DNA of 64,000 nucleotides from NCBI GenBank assembly GCA_021464415.1, contig CM038470.1, positions 23,213,601-23,277,600 of the forward strand, in the 5' to 3' direction. The position numbers were made by a program, and so were the translations under genes. This DNA comes from Lonicera japonica. Taxonomy: Eukaryota > Streptophyta > Magnoliopsida > Dipsacales > Caprifoliaceae. Shown one piece after another: positions 41,901 to 56,107 of this stretch (positions are counted from its first letter, which is position 1; every line of letters starts with the position of its first letter). A model generated the notes under the pieces. It was not told where the DNA came from, made no database searches, and saw nothing but the letters and a program-made list of their open reading frames with translations.

Positions 41901-44900
41901 TCCTGAGTCCGCTCTCAGTCTTAGGTGTATCAATGTATGCATTTAGGATATCTCAACTTATACCTGCCAAGTATTTAGGATCTGTATTGTATGATTCATG
42001 ATATTAACCTTATATTGCATTTGAAATATTTTTGGAGTATATGTGTAGTAAAATTATATAAGACATCTTTATAATCTAACTATTACATTGAAGTAGGCGA
42101 TGTTTGTTATATTTATAATTAGTAATACTAGAATCTAGCTGGAATCTTAAAGTTCAAGTGGGTCTTCATCAACCGAATCCGTGTCTTTTCACAACTTTGA
42201 AATTATTAGGAACTCGTAAATAAGATTTAATTTGAAGTATGTACTAAAGCAACGATAAAGGATAATGTATTTTGTAACATTAGTGGATAGTAACAGATTG
42301 GTTTTAAGTTTGAAGGATCAGATAGTGAGAAGATTGAGCAAAAAGTTGTTCCACTTGTCTGGTGCATGGGGAATGTATCAACATAATAATTGAATAAATT
42401 AAACAAAGAAATGAAGAAGGGAAAAAAAAAAACTGATCCTGGTCAACAGGCTTTTGAAACCACCTTAAGTCAACTCATTATTCCATTCATGTGAAGAAAA
42501 AAATTAATAATTTAAGAATAAGAATAAACTATAACTCCATAATGGAAATTGTCGGCATAGCATTTGAGTTTTCAAAATCTTTAGAAAGACCCTTTTATTA
42601 CATGGATTTAAGTGTTCTAAAATGAAGAAAATCATTGCAATTAATTAATTTGACTAGAACTTACATAAATAAGTATTGGTTCAGATTTGTAAATACTACT
42701 CTCGAGTGATTTTCATCACACTTAGATGAGTTTAATCGGTTATTACATGAGATATCAATTATGTAAATATTCTATTTTTTTTGTCTCAAATCAAGAATTT
42801 TATTTATCTTTTTAAAATGTTCAAATTAAGAGTAGTATTTTATTATAAAGATATAATCATTGTATTATATCTCACCATTGTAAATATATTTTATTCTTCA
42901 CTATTATTTGATGACAAAAGTAAAAGAAGAGCAACTTTCGAGAGAATTATTCGGAACTTGACGTTGATTTTTTTATTTATTTTTTCATTTGAATCATATA
43001 TGTTAGGTTTTCTGAAACTTCGTTAACATTGTTGTTATTGTTGTTGTCGTTGAGATATTAAGAGAAGTTCCCTTTATTTAGTTCTCTCCTTTTTTTAGTG
43101 TAATTTTTAATATTATATATTTATTTAATCTAAAAATAATGTAACAAAATTTAAAATGTTTTCAATCCCGCCTATATTTTAGTATTAATCAATTTAGGTG
43201 TTCCGTTCGAACTCTGGTATGAATTTCTTACAAAATTCTGCAGTAGACTTTGGCTCGTTTATTTGTGTCTTAGTTATTAGTCCTATTTAAAATGAGTTTT
43301 TATTTAACCTGGGGTACTAGCTTTTGTACCCTATGTTCCAAAAACTAATAGGCCTAAATTAAAAATATTAATATATAGTTTATATCTTACATAAAATCGA
43401 AGTGATTATTATAAAAAAGAAAAGTAAAGAAAAAATAGTCATCTTAATGTGTGTTTTAAGGTATAAGTTAACAACTTATTTATAATAAAAACAAATAAAT
43501 ATACATTTAATAAGTACAAATTTTCACACATAAAAATATTTTTTCTATTTACAATATACACTCGCCCTTAAGCACAAGTTATTATTTTAGAAGAAAAAAA
43601 AATAGTGGAGTAGTATTTAAGAATATCATTTTGTCTCTTCAAAGACCAATCCCATTAATTTGGAAGAGATAGAAAACCAAGGTTACATGCGTTAATATTC
43701 TAATTAAGTACTGATTAAAACTCATAATTAAGTTTAAGTTTCTTAATAGAGATGTCTTTCTTGAACCATTCCCTAAGTCTAATTAAATTAATCTCTATCT
43801 CACACACACTCATGTATGGATATTAGTGCTGAATTTAAATTTAAGTGGAGGATCCTGTGCCACGTTAATGGGCATCCAGCCATTCATTTTTATTGATTAA
43901 ATTAACTTTGACTTTTAACATACGAGGGAGTAGGTATTAAATTTTTAAAAAATAAATTAACGCATGCACTAAGAACATATAATAAAACTTTAAATATAAA
44001 AAAAGTAAAAATATAATATGTATTATTACATGATTTAAATAAAAATTGTCAAATTCTCATGAAAACATAAATTATTTTCATTTATAACATATATAACACA
44101 TGTCATTAGATGTTAGCATTACCCTAAATTAATAAATAACGCACCTAAAAAATAATTAAACAAACTCAATGTTATATGCTTACAAATTTATGATAGCTAT
44201 GTATATGCAATTTAACTTTGTTGTAATAATCAGTATTACAATAAAAAAAGTTAGGAGCATATTGTAGGAATTGAATTATGAATAAATCTTAGAAATACAA
44301 ATAATTCAATGCTTATTATTAAGCAAACAAGAGCGTACAAATAAATATTAAACAAACGATTGATTTGGTCATAGAGGACCTGTAAAGTGACTTAGGAAGC
44401 ATGAACCTAGTTAGCTGCTTCTTTTTTCTTTTTTTTGGTCAAAATGCTAATTAAGAAAACAAAATTTGCCTTTTCCCACAAGTCATTGTCACATTAAAAA
44501 TTATGTATATTTATTTAAATTAAAAGAATAAAATGTTGTTGTTTGAGACTCAATGAAGATCACACATGATTCATGAACCAGACCTAACTAATTTTAACAT
44601 CACCATCATACAAGTGGGCTGGGCCTAAGTGGGCCCAGTAAAGAAGGGCACGTTTTTGGAAAAATCATTGATTAGAATTGCATTTTGTTTTTTATTTTGT
44701 TCCTATTAGAATTATATATACGTTTGGTTGTTTAAAGTTTAAAACAAGTATCGGGTGTTTCAGTGTTTGTGCTTTCTTTCAGTTGAGATATCTATATTTT
44801 TTTTGTTTTTTTTTTTTAGATTAACCATTAAATATTAAGGCACAAGCTCACCTTTAAATGGTTAAATTGGGACAGAATTATATTTTTTGATAAAAGCATT

Positions 44901-45035
44901 ACATATATACACATGATGGTCAGGCATGAGACAAGAAAACCCACCTCTCTTTTCTCTATGCTAGCACCCCACGTAACATTCAAGTAGATGGATCCAACTT
45001 AACAATATGATTTAAAAACTTAAGATGCTTTAGAA

Positions 45036-45135
45036 GAGAAGGGTTAGCTCAGTGGTAAACAACTTTCACCCTTACTTTGAGGTCAAAGATTTAATTCATA
45101 CGAGTGGGAGGAAAATTCTTTATTTGTAGGATAAA
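45036..45135 (+). mobile_element. SINE-like tRNA-related head
   Basis: GGGTTAGCTCAGTGGTAAAC is close to a tRNA 5' half with A box, and GAGGTCAAAGATTTAATTC is a degenerate B box. It does not fold into a full tRNA by inspection (no matching acceptor stem), so I call it a SINE relic and not a tRNA gene. Confidence 0.4.
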
Positions 45136-47940
45136 AAATAGACTAAACTTCTTTTCAAAAAAAGAAGTTTAAAGAAAATAAAGAATAGCCGTAATTTGGG
45201 GAAAAAAATTGTACACATGGTTTTCGAAAAGGTACTTTTCTTATTTCATATTTTTACCTAAACTAAATAAATATATTCACACTCATTAAATTGGTCGTTT
45301 TAAACCATTAATTTTTTGAACATCCTTTACATTGTCATAATTTTTAGGGTTTCTTTGTGGGCCCTAAAAGGGCGTCAAGCCATTATATGGGCTGTTGCTT
45401 TCAAACTCGAACTTAATTAAGTGTTGACTCTTTCGGTTTTGAACAATCAAAAGGCCGAGTCACAATTTTCGATTATGGAAAAAAACTTAACACAAGCACA
45501 TTCTCCAACCTCACCGTGGAGAAATTCTAGGTTGGAGTTTCACCATCAAATTAAAAGAAAGGGCTCATTTTAAAAAAATAATAAAAATTTAAGATAAACC
45601 ATTTTTTTTTCTTTTATTTTCAAGATAAACCAATTTATGTGTGTATATTGGGGAGACGTGTCATGTGTCCTTGGGTCTTATCTAGACTAAAGCTAGCCCC
45701 ATGTGATTTTGAAATATTTAAGATGAATAATTTGGTGTATTTATACCTTTTAAGAGTTAAAATGAATTTTTAATTTAGACAAAAGGGGTTATAAATTTTA
45801 ATCTTTCAATATAGAGTTACGCACTTGTATTAAATTTATTTACGACACATTAAGACAATCTCAGTAAATCATATTACTCTCAAATTCATAACGTTTGCTT
45901 GGGCAAAAGTAATACCATTACGTCTGTTTTTAGAGTGATTTATTGCCAGAGCAATTTTAGTTATTGACATTACATATCACTATTGTAAAATTGTGTAGTT
46001 CAACCTTTAAGACTAGGATTGTGTAAGGCCCAATTCGTGTGGTTTGTGAGTTGTGATCAGTCAATTTGTTGGGTTTGGACCATCCATAAATTGGGAAATC
46101 GACCGTAGTTTTATTTTTAAATTTTTAATCTTTTTGTTTTTTTAACAAGTTTTATTTTTAAAATTTTAGACTATATTGTATTGAAAGTCAAAAAAAAAAC
46201 CAACCAATGTATACCAGTTCAAGTCGATGAGATCGATTTTATCGATGCAATCGTATAATAGTATTATACTATTGCTTTTTCATAATTATTTTAACAGTAG
46301 AAGTGTTCTTCTTCTAACTTTCATGTATAAACATTGTTGAACAAATATACAAATTATTTCACAAGAGTAAAAAATATATATTCTAATCCATTTTGTCAAC
46401 CAATTCACATTAGACGTATTCATGGATCATACATTTTCAACTATATTTGTAGTGTACAAAATATAAATACAATAAATAACGCTACTCATATTATTAAAAT
46501 AATTTTCTTTTTATCATAGTACAACATTGTTTTAATAAGTTGTACTACATATTTTGAAAGTTGTATATTAATTGGGCAATAATAATTATTGCTTTGATAA
46601 TAGTGCCACCATAAACAATCTACTATTATATAAAGTGAGTCAAAGCGATTTTTTCTTTGACAGAGTATAATACTGTTTTAAGAAATTGTACTATATACTT
46701 TTAATATTGTCTATTGTTTGGCATTAACAATTAATTGATTTTAGTGATAGCACCACCATAAATAATCTAGTGTTATATAGAGCGAGAAACTATTTCCATA
46801 GTTACCTAATCTATTCCTATTTTGCCACTATAATAATGTTATTCTAAAAAAATAGTTAACAATGATAGTGTAACCAGCAAGGTTTGAACTTGAGACGTTT
46901 GCCACCATTTCTTATTTCTTATATAAAATTAGAACCAATTTCACGGTTACCTGAAGAGGCGTCAGGTCTTCTCTATTCTTATGTTGATCCTATTAAATAG
47001 TTAATAATGATTGCGTAAGTAATAATGTTTGAAAAAGGGTTATAACTTACCACTATACCACTTTTCAAAATTTTTGTTTTAAATCACTTATATGCTACGA
47101 GCTACAATGAATCGTGTATTATATAAAGTCGAAATTCATTTTAACAGTTATTAAAGTTGCATGGTATTTTATTTCTCCACGTTTACCTTGGGAACTTCAA
47201 ATATTTATATTATAGCTAAATTGTATTAAATGAAACCTTACCGGTAGCAAGTATAGTATATCTGAAATACAAGTCGTCCCGAAGTTTTACATATTTTATT
47301 TTGATTTTGATTTTTCTATTTCTCTTCACAATTATTTTTTTGTCGCAATAAGTAATAGAATTTAAATCATTGCAATTATTAAAGATAGCACTAATCTGAG
47401 TTACTATACTATATATTGTTTTATAATTTGTTATATTTATATTGTATATATTTAAATCGCACAAGAATAACTTGTAGGCAAACTCTATATATTAATTAAT
47501 AAGATAAGATGAAAGCTAATAAAAGGTAGGCAACTCTAAGTATATTATATATATACATTAACAAAGATGAAAGGTAATACAACGCGTCATTAACATATCC
47601 CACATGAATGATAATTGGTCATTAAAACCGCACAAAAACTTGCTTAAGTCACACTCAATTTCTTTAAAAAAAAAAAAAAAAGCTTAGAAGATTGGAGAAG
47701 GGGCAAAGACAAATTTACTTTCCCGAATATGCCCTTCTTCATCTCCCAGTTCTTCCTCACGCCAAACAAACAAACAAAAGGGCTCTCCCCTCTCCCTCTT
47801 TCACACAAATATCTCTCTCCCCATATCTAATTTCTCTCTTCTTCACAACTAAGTTATATTTATTATTATAATAATATAAAACAGAATCACTACTGCTTTT
47901 ACATCTCTCTTAGGTAAATTTTTGCAGCTATCTCATAAAA

Positions 47941-50900
47941 ATGGCGAGACCTAATCAGGAAGCAATCGACACATTCATCAGCATCACCGGTGCATCTGAA
48001 TCTGTTGCTATTCAAAAACTCGAGGTAAGATTACTCTAATCATCCAGTAGAACTACTGACCGATTAAGCTTCATCATTAATGGAAAGCTCAATCTGTATT
48101 TTTAATACCGAATTTCGCAGTTATTGGATTGCTGAATGTTGATTTAGGGCATTTTATTGCATTAAGCTCTGTTTCATTAGTCGAGTTGTTTTTGTTTTGA
48201 CTTGTTGTTTGGTTTTAGAATGGAAACGAAACAGAATTTGATTGTTAAATGCTAAATTACGGCATTTATTGAGTTGAGCTATGATTGTTTGGTCAATTTT
48301 TTTTATATGTTTTTTTAACTTGCTGTTTGGTTGTAGAGTGAACGAAGAAAAGGAAAGGAAATTTGATTGCTTTGTGTCGAATTAGGGCATTTAATGCGTT
48401 AAGGTCTGTTTGATTGATCGGATTCGGATTTGGTTGTAGAGTGAAAACAAAACAAATAACGTTAATCTTAATTTTGGTTTGGTGTGGTATTTTAGACCAG
48501 GCTTCGAACATTTAGTGAGCAAGCAAAAGGTGTATAGGGTTGAAGTGGTTGCAAACAGTGGGGCTTGTTTTATAGAGAGGAGGATAATTTGCAGTTTATG
48601 TAGTTGAAAGTATTTAGAATTTGTTGCTTAGAGATTTCTGTCAGCTCCTGGAATTAGTATGAGAAAGACGGAATGCAGTGCGAAAACTGAATGTAGAAGG
48701 AAGATTAGATTGAGAAGCAACAAGAAGAATTTGTTTTTGATCTTCAATGCTTGTAAAATTTGTGTTTTACAGTTTCATACGGCAAAAAGGCAACAGCTAA
48801 AAGTTGCTCAAAATGTCTAAACAACTCGCTCACTCAACTCGAATGGACAGATCAGCATTCACAAACTTAACCAAAACAGTGACTCCGGGAGTTCGAATCC
48901 TCTTGGGCCTCGCCTCCCATAGACCCATAGTGTGTTGCATGCAAATTGAGGTTCTATGTGCGCCTTTCAAGATTATTCTAGTGCTCGAAGAGGCTTGGAT
49001 ACTCGCGTTATCCAAGAGAAAAACAACAGCGACGTTTGCCCACTATATCACCAGGCACAACATTGTCTTTCATCTCCATTTAAGTCTTAGCTACAGCTGT
49101 TGAAACTTTGAATTCTTCTATGTGGCATTCATCTCCCATTTAGTAGACCCCCAGCATTAAGGGTCAAAATCAAGAAAATGGGATCAGTGTAATCCTCCCA
49201 TGTAGATGTAGCTGGATTATCTGGTGGCATCATAACCAGAATTCGACCAACTAGTTTGTTGTTGACCCATGCCAACCTTTTATCCAGAATCCATAATGCT
49301 GATTGTGTAAGTGACCTCTGGCTTTATAGGTAATAATGCAGTACTGACATGAGCTCCATTATTGACCAATTTGAGAATTGAATCATGGAAATGTTTTGGA
49401 CTTTAGTCTCTTCAGGTAAGGCTATTTGATGAGTCATAAGCCACTTCCCGAATCTTAGTTGTAAAACAATGGAAGTGATCTTTTGCTTTGGTTTCCTTTC
49501 CCTCGTAAATATCCTTCCTTCGCACCTCAATACCCTATCTCTGTAGGTGAAGTTTGTGTCACTTTTTGGATTATGATCCAGCTGAATAAACTGCTTGTGC
49601 CTTGAGGGCAATGTATTCTTCCTGCCTGAGGTTTTCAGAGAGGCTTCTTGTTACGTGGACAATCTAATTGCATGGGTTTTTTATATTGGGTTGAACATGA
49701 GAACTATGTTCTCCTTGAGACCACTCCTCGCTCAACCGCAGTCTTGACTATTGACCATGTCAAGTCCTCAGTATAATTGTGGTCAATTAGGATAACCATT
49801 TGTACCTGAAAAAAATATTTTTGACCAACTCTTAAGCATAAGAGTATGTTGGTCCTGGAGATTGTTAAACATACTAATGGTATGGCATAATTTGAGAGTA
49901 AATGGATGCATTTCTTGGGGTCGAAAAGAGGGCGAGGCTTTTTTCGCCTTCTTTGTTCATTGGAACTTCCTGTTACATTATCATTTGTAGATATCTGAGT
50001 TTTGAATTGAAGGATCTCTATTTACGAAAATCAATTGTATATTCTAACTTCTTTTGTGATTTTTGTTCAACATTTTCTTTAAAAATTTAGTCTTTTTAGC
50101 TTAGGAGTGATAACTCTATTTGTTGTGGTAATCAGGAACATGCTGGGAATCTGAACGAAGCTGTCAATGCTCATTTTGGTGAAGGGGATAGAAACATGTC
50201 AGTACTTCGTTTCGCTGTTTCTTTGTGATTTATTTTTCTTTGTAGTTTCCTCAAGATTGACAACAAAAGCTCATTGTGGTCTACTAATGATTGTTGCTAA
50301 AATAATTGCAATTTCTTGTTATTCTGTTGTCAAGCCCGCATGCTGCTCCACCATATGATTTCATGGACGTAGATGATCCAATTCAAGTTCCACCCGAGAG
50401 ACCTCCTTTCTCACTTTTACCTCCTCCTAGGAATTTGAATCCATTTTCTCTCTTGGACCCCAACAACCTCAGTAGAAGTATATTCGATAGCGGTCCAGGT
50501 TTTACAAGCGGTGCACCAGTTGTTACACATCCAAGAGAAGTGAGGGAGATCCCGATCGAGGTGAAGGATGGGAATGAGCAATCGGGTAATTCTGGCCTTG
50601 CTCCTACCATTCAAGAAGTCACCGGAACTGAAGACGAACGTGGCCCGGAAATCCATGGGACTGTCGTAATTGACGATGAAGATGATGATAACAACATTCC
50701 AACAACTCCAACTGCACGTGCTACAAGGCAGAGTGAAAGAAACAATAATGCATTAGGTGATAGACCAAGTGCTCCTGGAATTGATGATTTACCCACTGAC
50801 TACAACAATGACATAGAAGAAGAAATGATTCGTGCTGCTATCGAGGCTTCTAAGAGGGATGCTGAAATAGGTCACTTAAATCAAAGTGATCCCATGCCTC

Positions 50901-51397
50901 AACAAAGGCAACCTCCCCTTGAGGATGCTGAACTTGCACATGCAGTTTCTTTGTCATTGAAGGTCGGCTGTTCTATCATATAATGCTAAATACCTTATAG
51001 CAGTGGCCATTGTCTATGGCACTAGTATTCATGTTTACCTCTGTCCATTTTTTTATGTTCACAAACAAATTAATCGTGCATATAATTGAATACTTCATTC
51101 TTTCTAAATCAAGAGTCACTATTTGACTTGTACACATTTTAAGAAAGCAATAATTTCAACATAATCAACAATCAAGAATAAAAAAAAATAACTACTGTGA
51201 ATTGATTATCTTCCTAAAGGGAAACACAAAAAAACTTTGGATGCCCTGAGAAGGAAACCATAACTCTTAGTTTGAGAAAGGGAATATTATTTTTTGTGTA
51301 TCAAGTTAATTTTATTTAAATGCTGTATGAATTACCTGACTACAACAATTGAGACATCTTGGAGGGAGTTTAAGAAAAGATTGTAGGAGTTGTGTAA

Positions 51398-51430
<33 letters not shown>

Positions 51431-54400
51431 GGGTCCCATTTTGAAGTGAACTAGGTGTGGAAACAGTACTTGAAATTGGGCCAAGACAGTGCTTCCATTT
51501 TATGTAGACTGTCAGTTTTGCTCTCTTTTGACATTAACTGAATTCAGACTGCGGAGGAAGAGAAAGCAGTACGTGAAATGGTGGAGAAAGTTGGGCCATC
51601 GGAATTGGGAACATTGAAGTCAACTGAGATGGAAGACCTGGGGAAATTGCCGTCATCAAATGGAAGGTATACACCTTACTTTGGGGCTTAATATTTTCAT
51701 TTTTCAGTAACTCATTCTTAGATGTTTTAGTTGAATTTTATATGACAAAATTGATTAAGAAAAACTATAATGAGATTCATATTTCTCCCCCTCGCTTTGT
51801 CATCATATATATATAATACTCAATTAGGGTATCTATCATAGAGCAAGGTAATTGAGATACCCTCAAGACTAAAATTACATATATAGTATTACCACAAATA
51901 AACCCTATATTTACTCAATAATAACAATAATAGTTATGTATGTATGTGTGTGTGTGTTTACTGTTGGAGGAACGGATTTGATATTTCTGACAAGGATTTT
52001 CGAGGCAAATTTTAGGTTGGAGGTGGGAGGCTCATCTATGCAGGATGAAGCTGAAGATGTGGAAGAGCATCCACTGGTTAGGAACAGGAGTAGGCATATG
52101 TCTTCTGGTTCTATTGATTCTGCCAAAGAAGTTGGAGATATTGATGTTAGCCCACCATCAAGTCCCCTACGGCATAATGATATTAATCAACCGCAGCACA
52201 ATGAAACTGATTTCCATATGGAAGAGGTGACGACCCTATTCTATTTTTTGGCATCAATGTTCCTACTATTATTCCTCTGTATTGATTTTGAATAACACCT
52301 AGCAGGCTCGCATCCATGTCGGTGGTGTCCCTAATCCCCATATAGAAACCCCACACTGAGATTTACAAAAACTTCAAGGTATATATATGGTATAGAAAAA
52401 GGGTCTTAAGTGCAAACCGTAGGTCATCTGTGTCATTCGTGATTGAATATTGATGTTAACTATGTTCTCTTAATTGGGAAAGAGGGAGTATATTTTGTCC
52501 TGTTTTACTCCTTGCATAAAAAGTTCTCTTAGTTTAGGGGCTTACAGAAACTCCTGCATACGCCACTGGTTTTGTCATGTTTCACTACCTGCAGAAAAAT
52601 ATTCTCTTAGTTTAGGGGCTTACAGAAATTTCTGCCTACTCAATTGATTTATGTGACCATGTGTACTTGTCCGTTCAACAAAACTAATATTGTGTTGTGT
52701 TTGTCCTTTTTTTACCCCTTTAAAGTGGGGAGGCATCTCGTCCCAGGAACATGATGAAGCGGTAATGCTTGAGGCTGCGCTTTTTGGCGGAATTCCTGAA
52801 GGGCAATATCGTTTACCATACGCGCCCCATCAATTCATGCCGAATAATTTGGATAGAACTGTGGGTACTTATCCTATGCCGACTCCTCGTCCTCCATCAC
52901 CCTCGCTCACTGCTCAACGCTTGATTCGGGAACAACAGGTTCGAAATTTGAGCTGGCATTGGTCTATTGGTTGTGAGACCATCATTAGTTGAGTCCTTCT
53001 ACAAGGATATATTTTATCTGACATAAACAATGACACTAGCAAATGCTATTGGTTATAACGGATTGTAATAAAAATGAATTTTATAGGGCGCCCATATCTT
53101 AATTTTACATGGTGGTCACACTAGATATGTCAGTCCTGCATGTCAGATGCATGTCCCTCTAGAATTATTGCCATTGATTTTACTTGTATGTAATTGTGTG
53201 CAGGACGACGAATATCTTGCATCACTGCAAGCAGATAGAGAAAAAGAAATGAAGGCCATGGAGGATGCTGAAATTCGTCGTCTAGAGGAGCAGACAGCTA
53301 AAGAAGCTGCCCTTGCTGAAGAAAGGCGAAAGGAGGAAGAATCTCAGAAAAAATTGGAGGAGGAACAAGTAATATGCATCTTTAATCTTTTAATCCCGCT
53401 TCATTGATTTACCTCAAAATAGTTTCATTAGCTGCAATGCTTAAAAATGCACTAACATCTAGAAATATAGGTGAGTCAAGGCTCTGTTGAGTTGAGTTGA
53501 ATTATATCGAATAGTTAACTATTCAATTATGACTTTGAAAATTCCAGTACTTCAATAAAACAAGCATAAATTTTTTCCCTCGTGCTTATATACAAGCACT
53601 CACATTTGTCCCTCACCTGAGGGTCTGATCATGTGCATCGGGTGGACACTATTACCAATTGGGTTGGGAGTCCACTTTTCAAAAGATGATATATGAATTG
53701 TGTTGCACTTGTACCATGGAATTGAATTCGCATGCAGAATGTAGACCATCAAACACTGCCAAAAGTGTAGTAGTACAGATTTTCCATTTTCTATTGAGTT
53801 TTCCATGGAATGTTTTGGCAATCAAAAGCACCCTTGGTGATTTTCAATACTTTATGAGATGGTCTAGATTTCTGGATTTACTATTTTACTGTTGTTGTCT
53901 TTGAAATTGCATTGCTTCTCTGCTGATCTAGTCATCAAGACTCGTGCAAAGTTATTCTTTAAACCCTAGGAGGGACAGATAAATTGCTTTATGGGGTCAA
54001 TGTTATTTTCAGAACTACACATTTGCATCTGATCTTTAATTCTTATAACTGCAGGAAGTTGAAAGACAGCTGGCAGCGAAAGAAGCTTCTCTTCCTCAGG
54101 AACCATCACCGGATGACGAGAATGCTGTAAACCTTCTGGTGCGGATGCCCGATGGTAGCCGTCGAGGCCGCCGGTTTCTCAGGTCCCACAAACTACAGGT
54201 ACGATCTAATATTATAAAACAATTATTGAATTCAACTATCATGAAGTTGTGTCACATTTTTGAATTGCAAATTTTACCCCAGCAATCTTCTTTTATCATA
54301 AAATTTGTGCTATGAATTGAATCTTACTCCAAGAAAGTTGAACATGTGCTCAACCAACAGGTCACTTAGTACTTCTGTTTAAATCTTTTATTCAAACCAT

Positions 54401-56107
54401 ATATAGATGCGTGTTCAGGATAAGTCAGTCTGTGTATAAAGACTGGAAGTTGCATTTGATTCAGAGTCCTGATTTTTTAGTGTATAAATTTGTTAATAAT
54501 TGGTGTACTATAGTATTTTGAATATTTTTACGAAGCCATCTTTTATCTTCTATTATACAGATTGTATTAATGTAGATAAGGGAACAGGATTTATGTGAAC
54601 TAACTGGGTACATTTTGTGTTGCTTTACAGTGTCTTTTTGACTTCATTGATGTTGGTAAAGTGGTCAAACCTGGCACTTACAGATTGGTAAGTCTTCACC
54701 CGCTTGTGTTTTTATTTGTTCTTATTTAGTTTTTATTTGTTTTTATTTGGTTTGTGTATTTGTTTTAGTTCTTTTTTATTTTGGTAAATCTTATAAAAAA
54801 GCATATAACAAGGTGGTGTCCAGAAACCAGGTTTCATTCGTCGTTCTGATATTTGTGCGAGTGGGGTTCCACACTGGTAAAGGGCACCACCCCAAACGGC
54901 CAAACCTGGATGTCCCATGCTCCATTCCCCCAATGTAATAGTGTGACAAAATTACAAGCATCACAAAAATAATTAATTAATTTACATATTAAAGCATCCT
55001 CAATGTAAACCTTAACCTGTAATCATCTTCGCAGAATTTGGGTTTAATTAATTAATTTATATATTAAAGCATGTCCTACAAGAATACTTCGAGGCAAATT
55101 ATTAATGGTATGTATTAAGTATTAACCGGTCATGGGTACAACTACTTGAGCCTAAGACATTGGCCTTAAACCATGTGATTCTTGATCAGTGAGGCTCTTC
55201 ATAGCAATGTAAACGGTATGTATAAGTGTATAGGCTGAATTTACTCATTTTTAGGTGAAGTAATTACTGGAATTATGAATGGAAGATTCATTACATATGA
55301 TTTTGTAGTGCTAGATTATCGAAGTAATGTGCATTGAGTGATATTAAGATATTAATGTGCCCTGAAGGTATACATTACGAACCTATATATGGAAAATAAA
55401 TGGCTGACAAGCATTAAACATGGCACAGACATTTATGCAGGGCCTTGTTTTTATAAATGGAGTTCTTAGCATGTGCCCTTTTGAGGAAGTGGATGAGATG
55501 ACCATTTAAATTTCAGTGGCCGCAAATGCGCGCACACATATATATATGAAGTGTGAATGGCTGTTGCTTTTGGCGCGCACTTGAAAACCATATTACCCTT
55601 CATAGGTTTAGAAAAATTAATACTGCTTATAGTGGGATCTAAATACACAACCACCGTTACAAACACATGCACCTTAATCAATCAACCAAACCCCATCACT
55701 CAACTAAAAGATTTATCAACAGTGTACCTTTTATTAAGAATTGTTCTCTGTTTTCTTCCACATGCATTGAGTGTGCTATGAGTCCTAGTGTATGTAACAC
55801 AACCGCTCATGCAGACCTGGCTTCTAGCTACTTAATTTCGTCAATATATGTAATGCCCAAGCTTTTTGTTACCAAAGGCCTGGCCAAAGCGTAAGGACTG
55901 TTCACATGAGAGCAGGCCTGCATATATTTGTATATTAATTAGTACTGGCATATAATTACATATATAGGTGGTTGACAAATAATGTTAATTGTTGGGCAGG
56001 TGAGGCCGTATCCTCGGCGTGCCTTCAGCGACGTAGAGAGTGCATTAACACTGAATGAACTTGGGCTATCCAGCAAGCAAGAGGCCTTGTTTCTCGAGTT
56101 GGTTTAG
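47941..56107 (+). CDS. Plant UBX-domain protein (PUX8/PUX9-like), CDC48 adaptor
   Basis: Predicted cytosolic/nuclear adaptor that binds ubiquitinated clients and the AAA ATPase CDC48. Exons: 47941-48024, 50136-50197, 50335-50962, 51548-51666, 52016-52226, 52726-52938, 53204-53368, 54055-54198, 54631-54687, 56000-56107. The phases close to 1791 nt, 596 aa. Domains: UBA-like at ~5-46 ([19 protein letters not shown]...[10 protein letters not shown]); acidic linker with DDEDDD; UIM at ~208-226 ([15 protein letters not shown]); second UIM at ~244-258 ([14 protein letters not shown]); a third UIM-like segment at ~376-390 ([14 protein letters not shown]); charged coiled coil at ~440-506; UBX at ~514-595 ([32 protein letters not shown]). 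The usual FPR turn of UBX reads YPR here, in a position normally used for CDC48 contact. The start ATG follows a CT-rich leader. AATAAA at 56309 is a likely poly(A) signal. Intact; PUX8 and PUX9 are not distinguished. Confidence 0.92.
48115..48440. repeat. Degenerate ~110-bp tandem repeat in UBX gene intron 1
   Basis: Three imperfect units carry the ordered motifs TTTGATTG, CTAAATTACGGCATTTA (or GAATTAGGGCATTTAATG), GTTGAGCT or GTTAAGGTCTG, and TTTGATTG-TGGTCAA/GATCGG. Each of the later two is preceded by TTTGGTTGTAGAGTG-like sequence. Confidence 0.6.

Larger units (their letters stand above)
39581..47940. other. Large gene-free AT-rich spacer
   Basis: More than 8 kb without a coding region I can support; short open frames here are AT-driven and lack motifs. 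It holds microsatellites (TA near 40731-40750), a long G run (separate entry) and tRNA-like heads at about 41830-41895 and 45040-45105. A reversed SINE-like segment with GGTTTGAACTTGAGACG lies at about 46870-46910. The last 250 bases (47690-47940) are C/T-rich and are the likely core promoter and 5' UTR of the UBX gene. Confidence 0.45.

Noticed and set aside
42781..43026. 81-aa hydrophobic open frame in the spacer
   Set aside because: AT-driven Phe/Ile/Leu/Tyr composition without motifs or splice-consistent neighbours.
45036..45110. tRNA gene candidate
   Set aside because: A-box-like start is good, but the B box is degenerate and no acceptor stem or anticodon arm can be drawn.
48804..49103. 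99-aa open frame in UBX gene intron 1, with GTTCGAATCC
   Set aside because: No protein family resemblance. The B-box-like sequence lacks a matching A box or TRIM/SINE structure.
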